A stretch of DNA of 52,390 nucleotides from Chloroflexota bacterium. GTDB lineage: Bacteria > Chloroflexota > Anaerolineae > Anaerolineales > Anaerolineaceae. Numbering within the stretch: the first letter of the stretch is position 1; each line of letters begins with the position of its first letter. A program made the translations under genes and the position numbers. Positions 52,262-52,390 of the stretch are shown one piece after another. A model generated the notes under the pieces. The model searched no databases and had not been told where the DNA came from. It was given only the letters and a program-made list of their open reading frames with translations. The stretch is from positions 1-52,390 of the forward strand of contig JAEKNU010000026.1 in NCBI GenBank assembly GCA_016838895.1, given 5' to 3'.

Positions 52262-52390
52262 AATGTTTATTTTCTACAAATAAGAAAACATAATAAATGC
52301 ATTACTTTCTTAAATGACTCTACTGAAAAAACATGCTACTTTTCAGTCTAAATTTTGCATACAAAGCGAAATTGGCCTTTTCCAACCGTT

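Noticed and set aside
1..52390. tRNA genes, CRISPR arrays, integrases or transposases
   Set aside because: No T-loop-like GTTCGANTC context with a cloverleaf, no spaced direct repeats and no recombinase protein was found by eye on either strand.

Overview
The window reads as a chromosomal segment of a moderately AT-rich, probably anaerobic bacterium. The most likely placement is Chloroflexota, class Anaerolineae, judged from remembered gene order (clpC - radA - DUF6391 - holA), the style of the dipeptide ABC binding protein, CCG-type Fe-S proteins and a C_GCAxxG_C_C protein. No rRNA, tRNA, CRISPR array, integrase or transposase was seen. Genes are densely packed on both strands, start codons TTG and GTG are common, and many promoters carry an extended -10 (TG-N-TATAAT-like).

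Layout. 0.1-7.5 kb: a polytopic membrane protein, then the housekeeping genes clpC, radA, a DUF6391 gene and holA. 7.5-8.5 kb: a RelE/HigB-type toxin with its HTH antitoxin, inserted beside a 45-bp copy of the antitoxin 5' end and lying between two palindromes. 8.6-13.2 kb: a methyltransferase, a DUF4332 protein, a hydrolase lipoprotein, DegV and small zinc-ribbon proteins. 13.2-21.3 kb: UbiA prenyltransferase, GNAT, a YdcZ-type transporter, glycosyltransferase, flavodoxin, SDR, two overlapping kinases (PfkB and a P-loop kinase), a CBS-pair protein and an EamA transporter. 21.4-27.8 kb: a complete minus-strand peptide-type ABC importer operon (binding protein, two permeases, two ATPases) with a consensus promoter and a leader of about 370 nt. 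27.9-37.8 kb: mixed metabolic and stress genes, including an orphan double-CCG Fe-S protein, two more CBS-pair proteins, a PIG-V-like mannosyltransferase, a YcaQ-type glycosylase, an M23 peptidase, TrmO and an aldo/keto reductase. 37.9-50.3 kb: ABC-F, EAL-HDOD, PadR/HAAS, MFS, a two-component system, an atypical Fpg-like protein and an XRE/membrane-protein pair. 50.3-52.4 kb: a more AT-rich end with a DUF1772/TetR pair and a decayed FkbM methyltransferase gene. The last 129 bases hold nothing I can identify.

Working units. The ABC operon imports a peptide-like solute. Hairpins after the binding-protein gene and at the operon end shape its expression. The toxin/antitoxin, PadR/HAAS, XRE/membrane and TetR/DUF1772 pairs are self-contained regulatory modules, and several have dyad sequences at their promoters.

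The most striking observation is that the ABC binding protein appears circularly permuted: the canonical first ~120 residues of the mature SBP_bac_5 fold sit at its C-terminus. Other points of interest are the 45-bp antitoxin duplication, leaderless-type promoters at several genes, strong hairpins placed directly before start codons, an Fpg-family protein without the catalytic N-terminal proline, three dispersed CBS-pair paralogues and an FkbM pseudogene with three single-base frameshifts.
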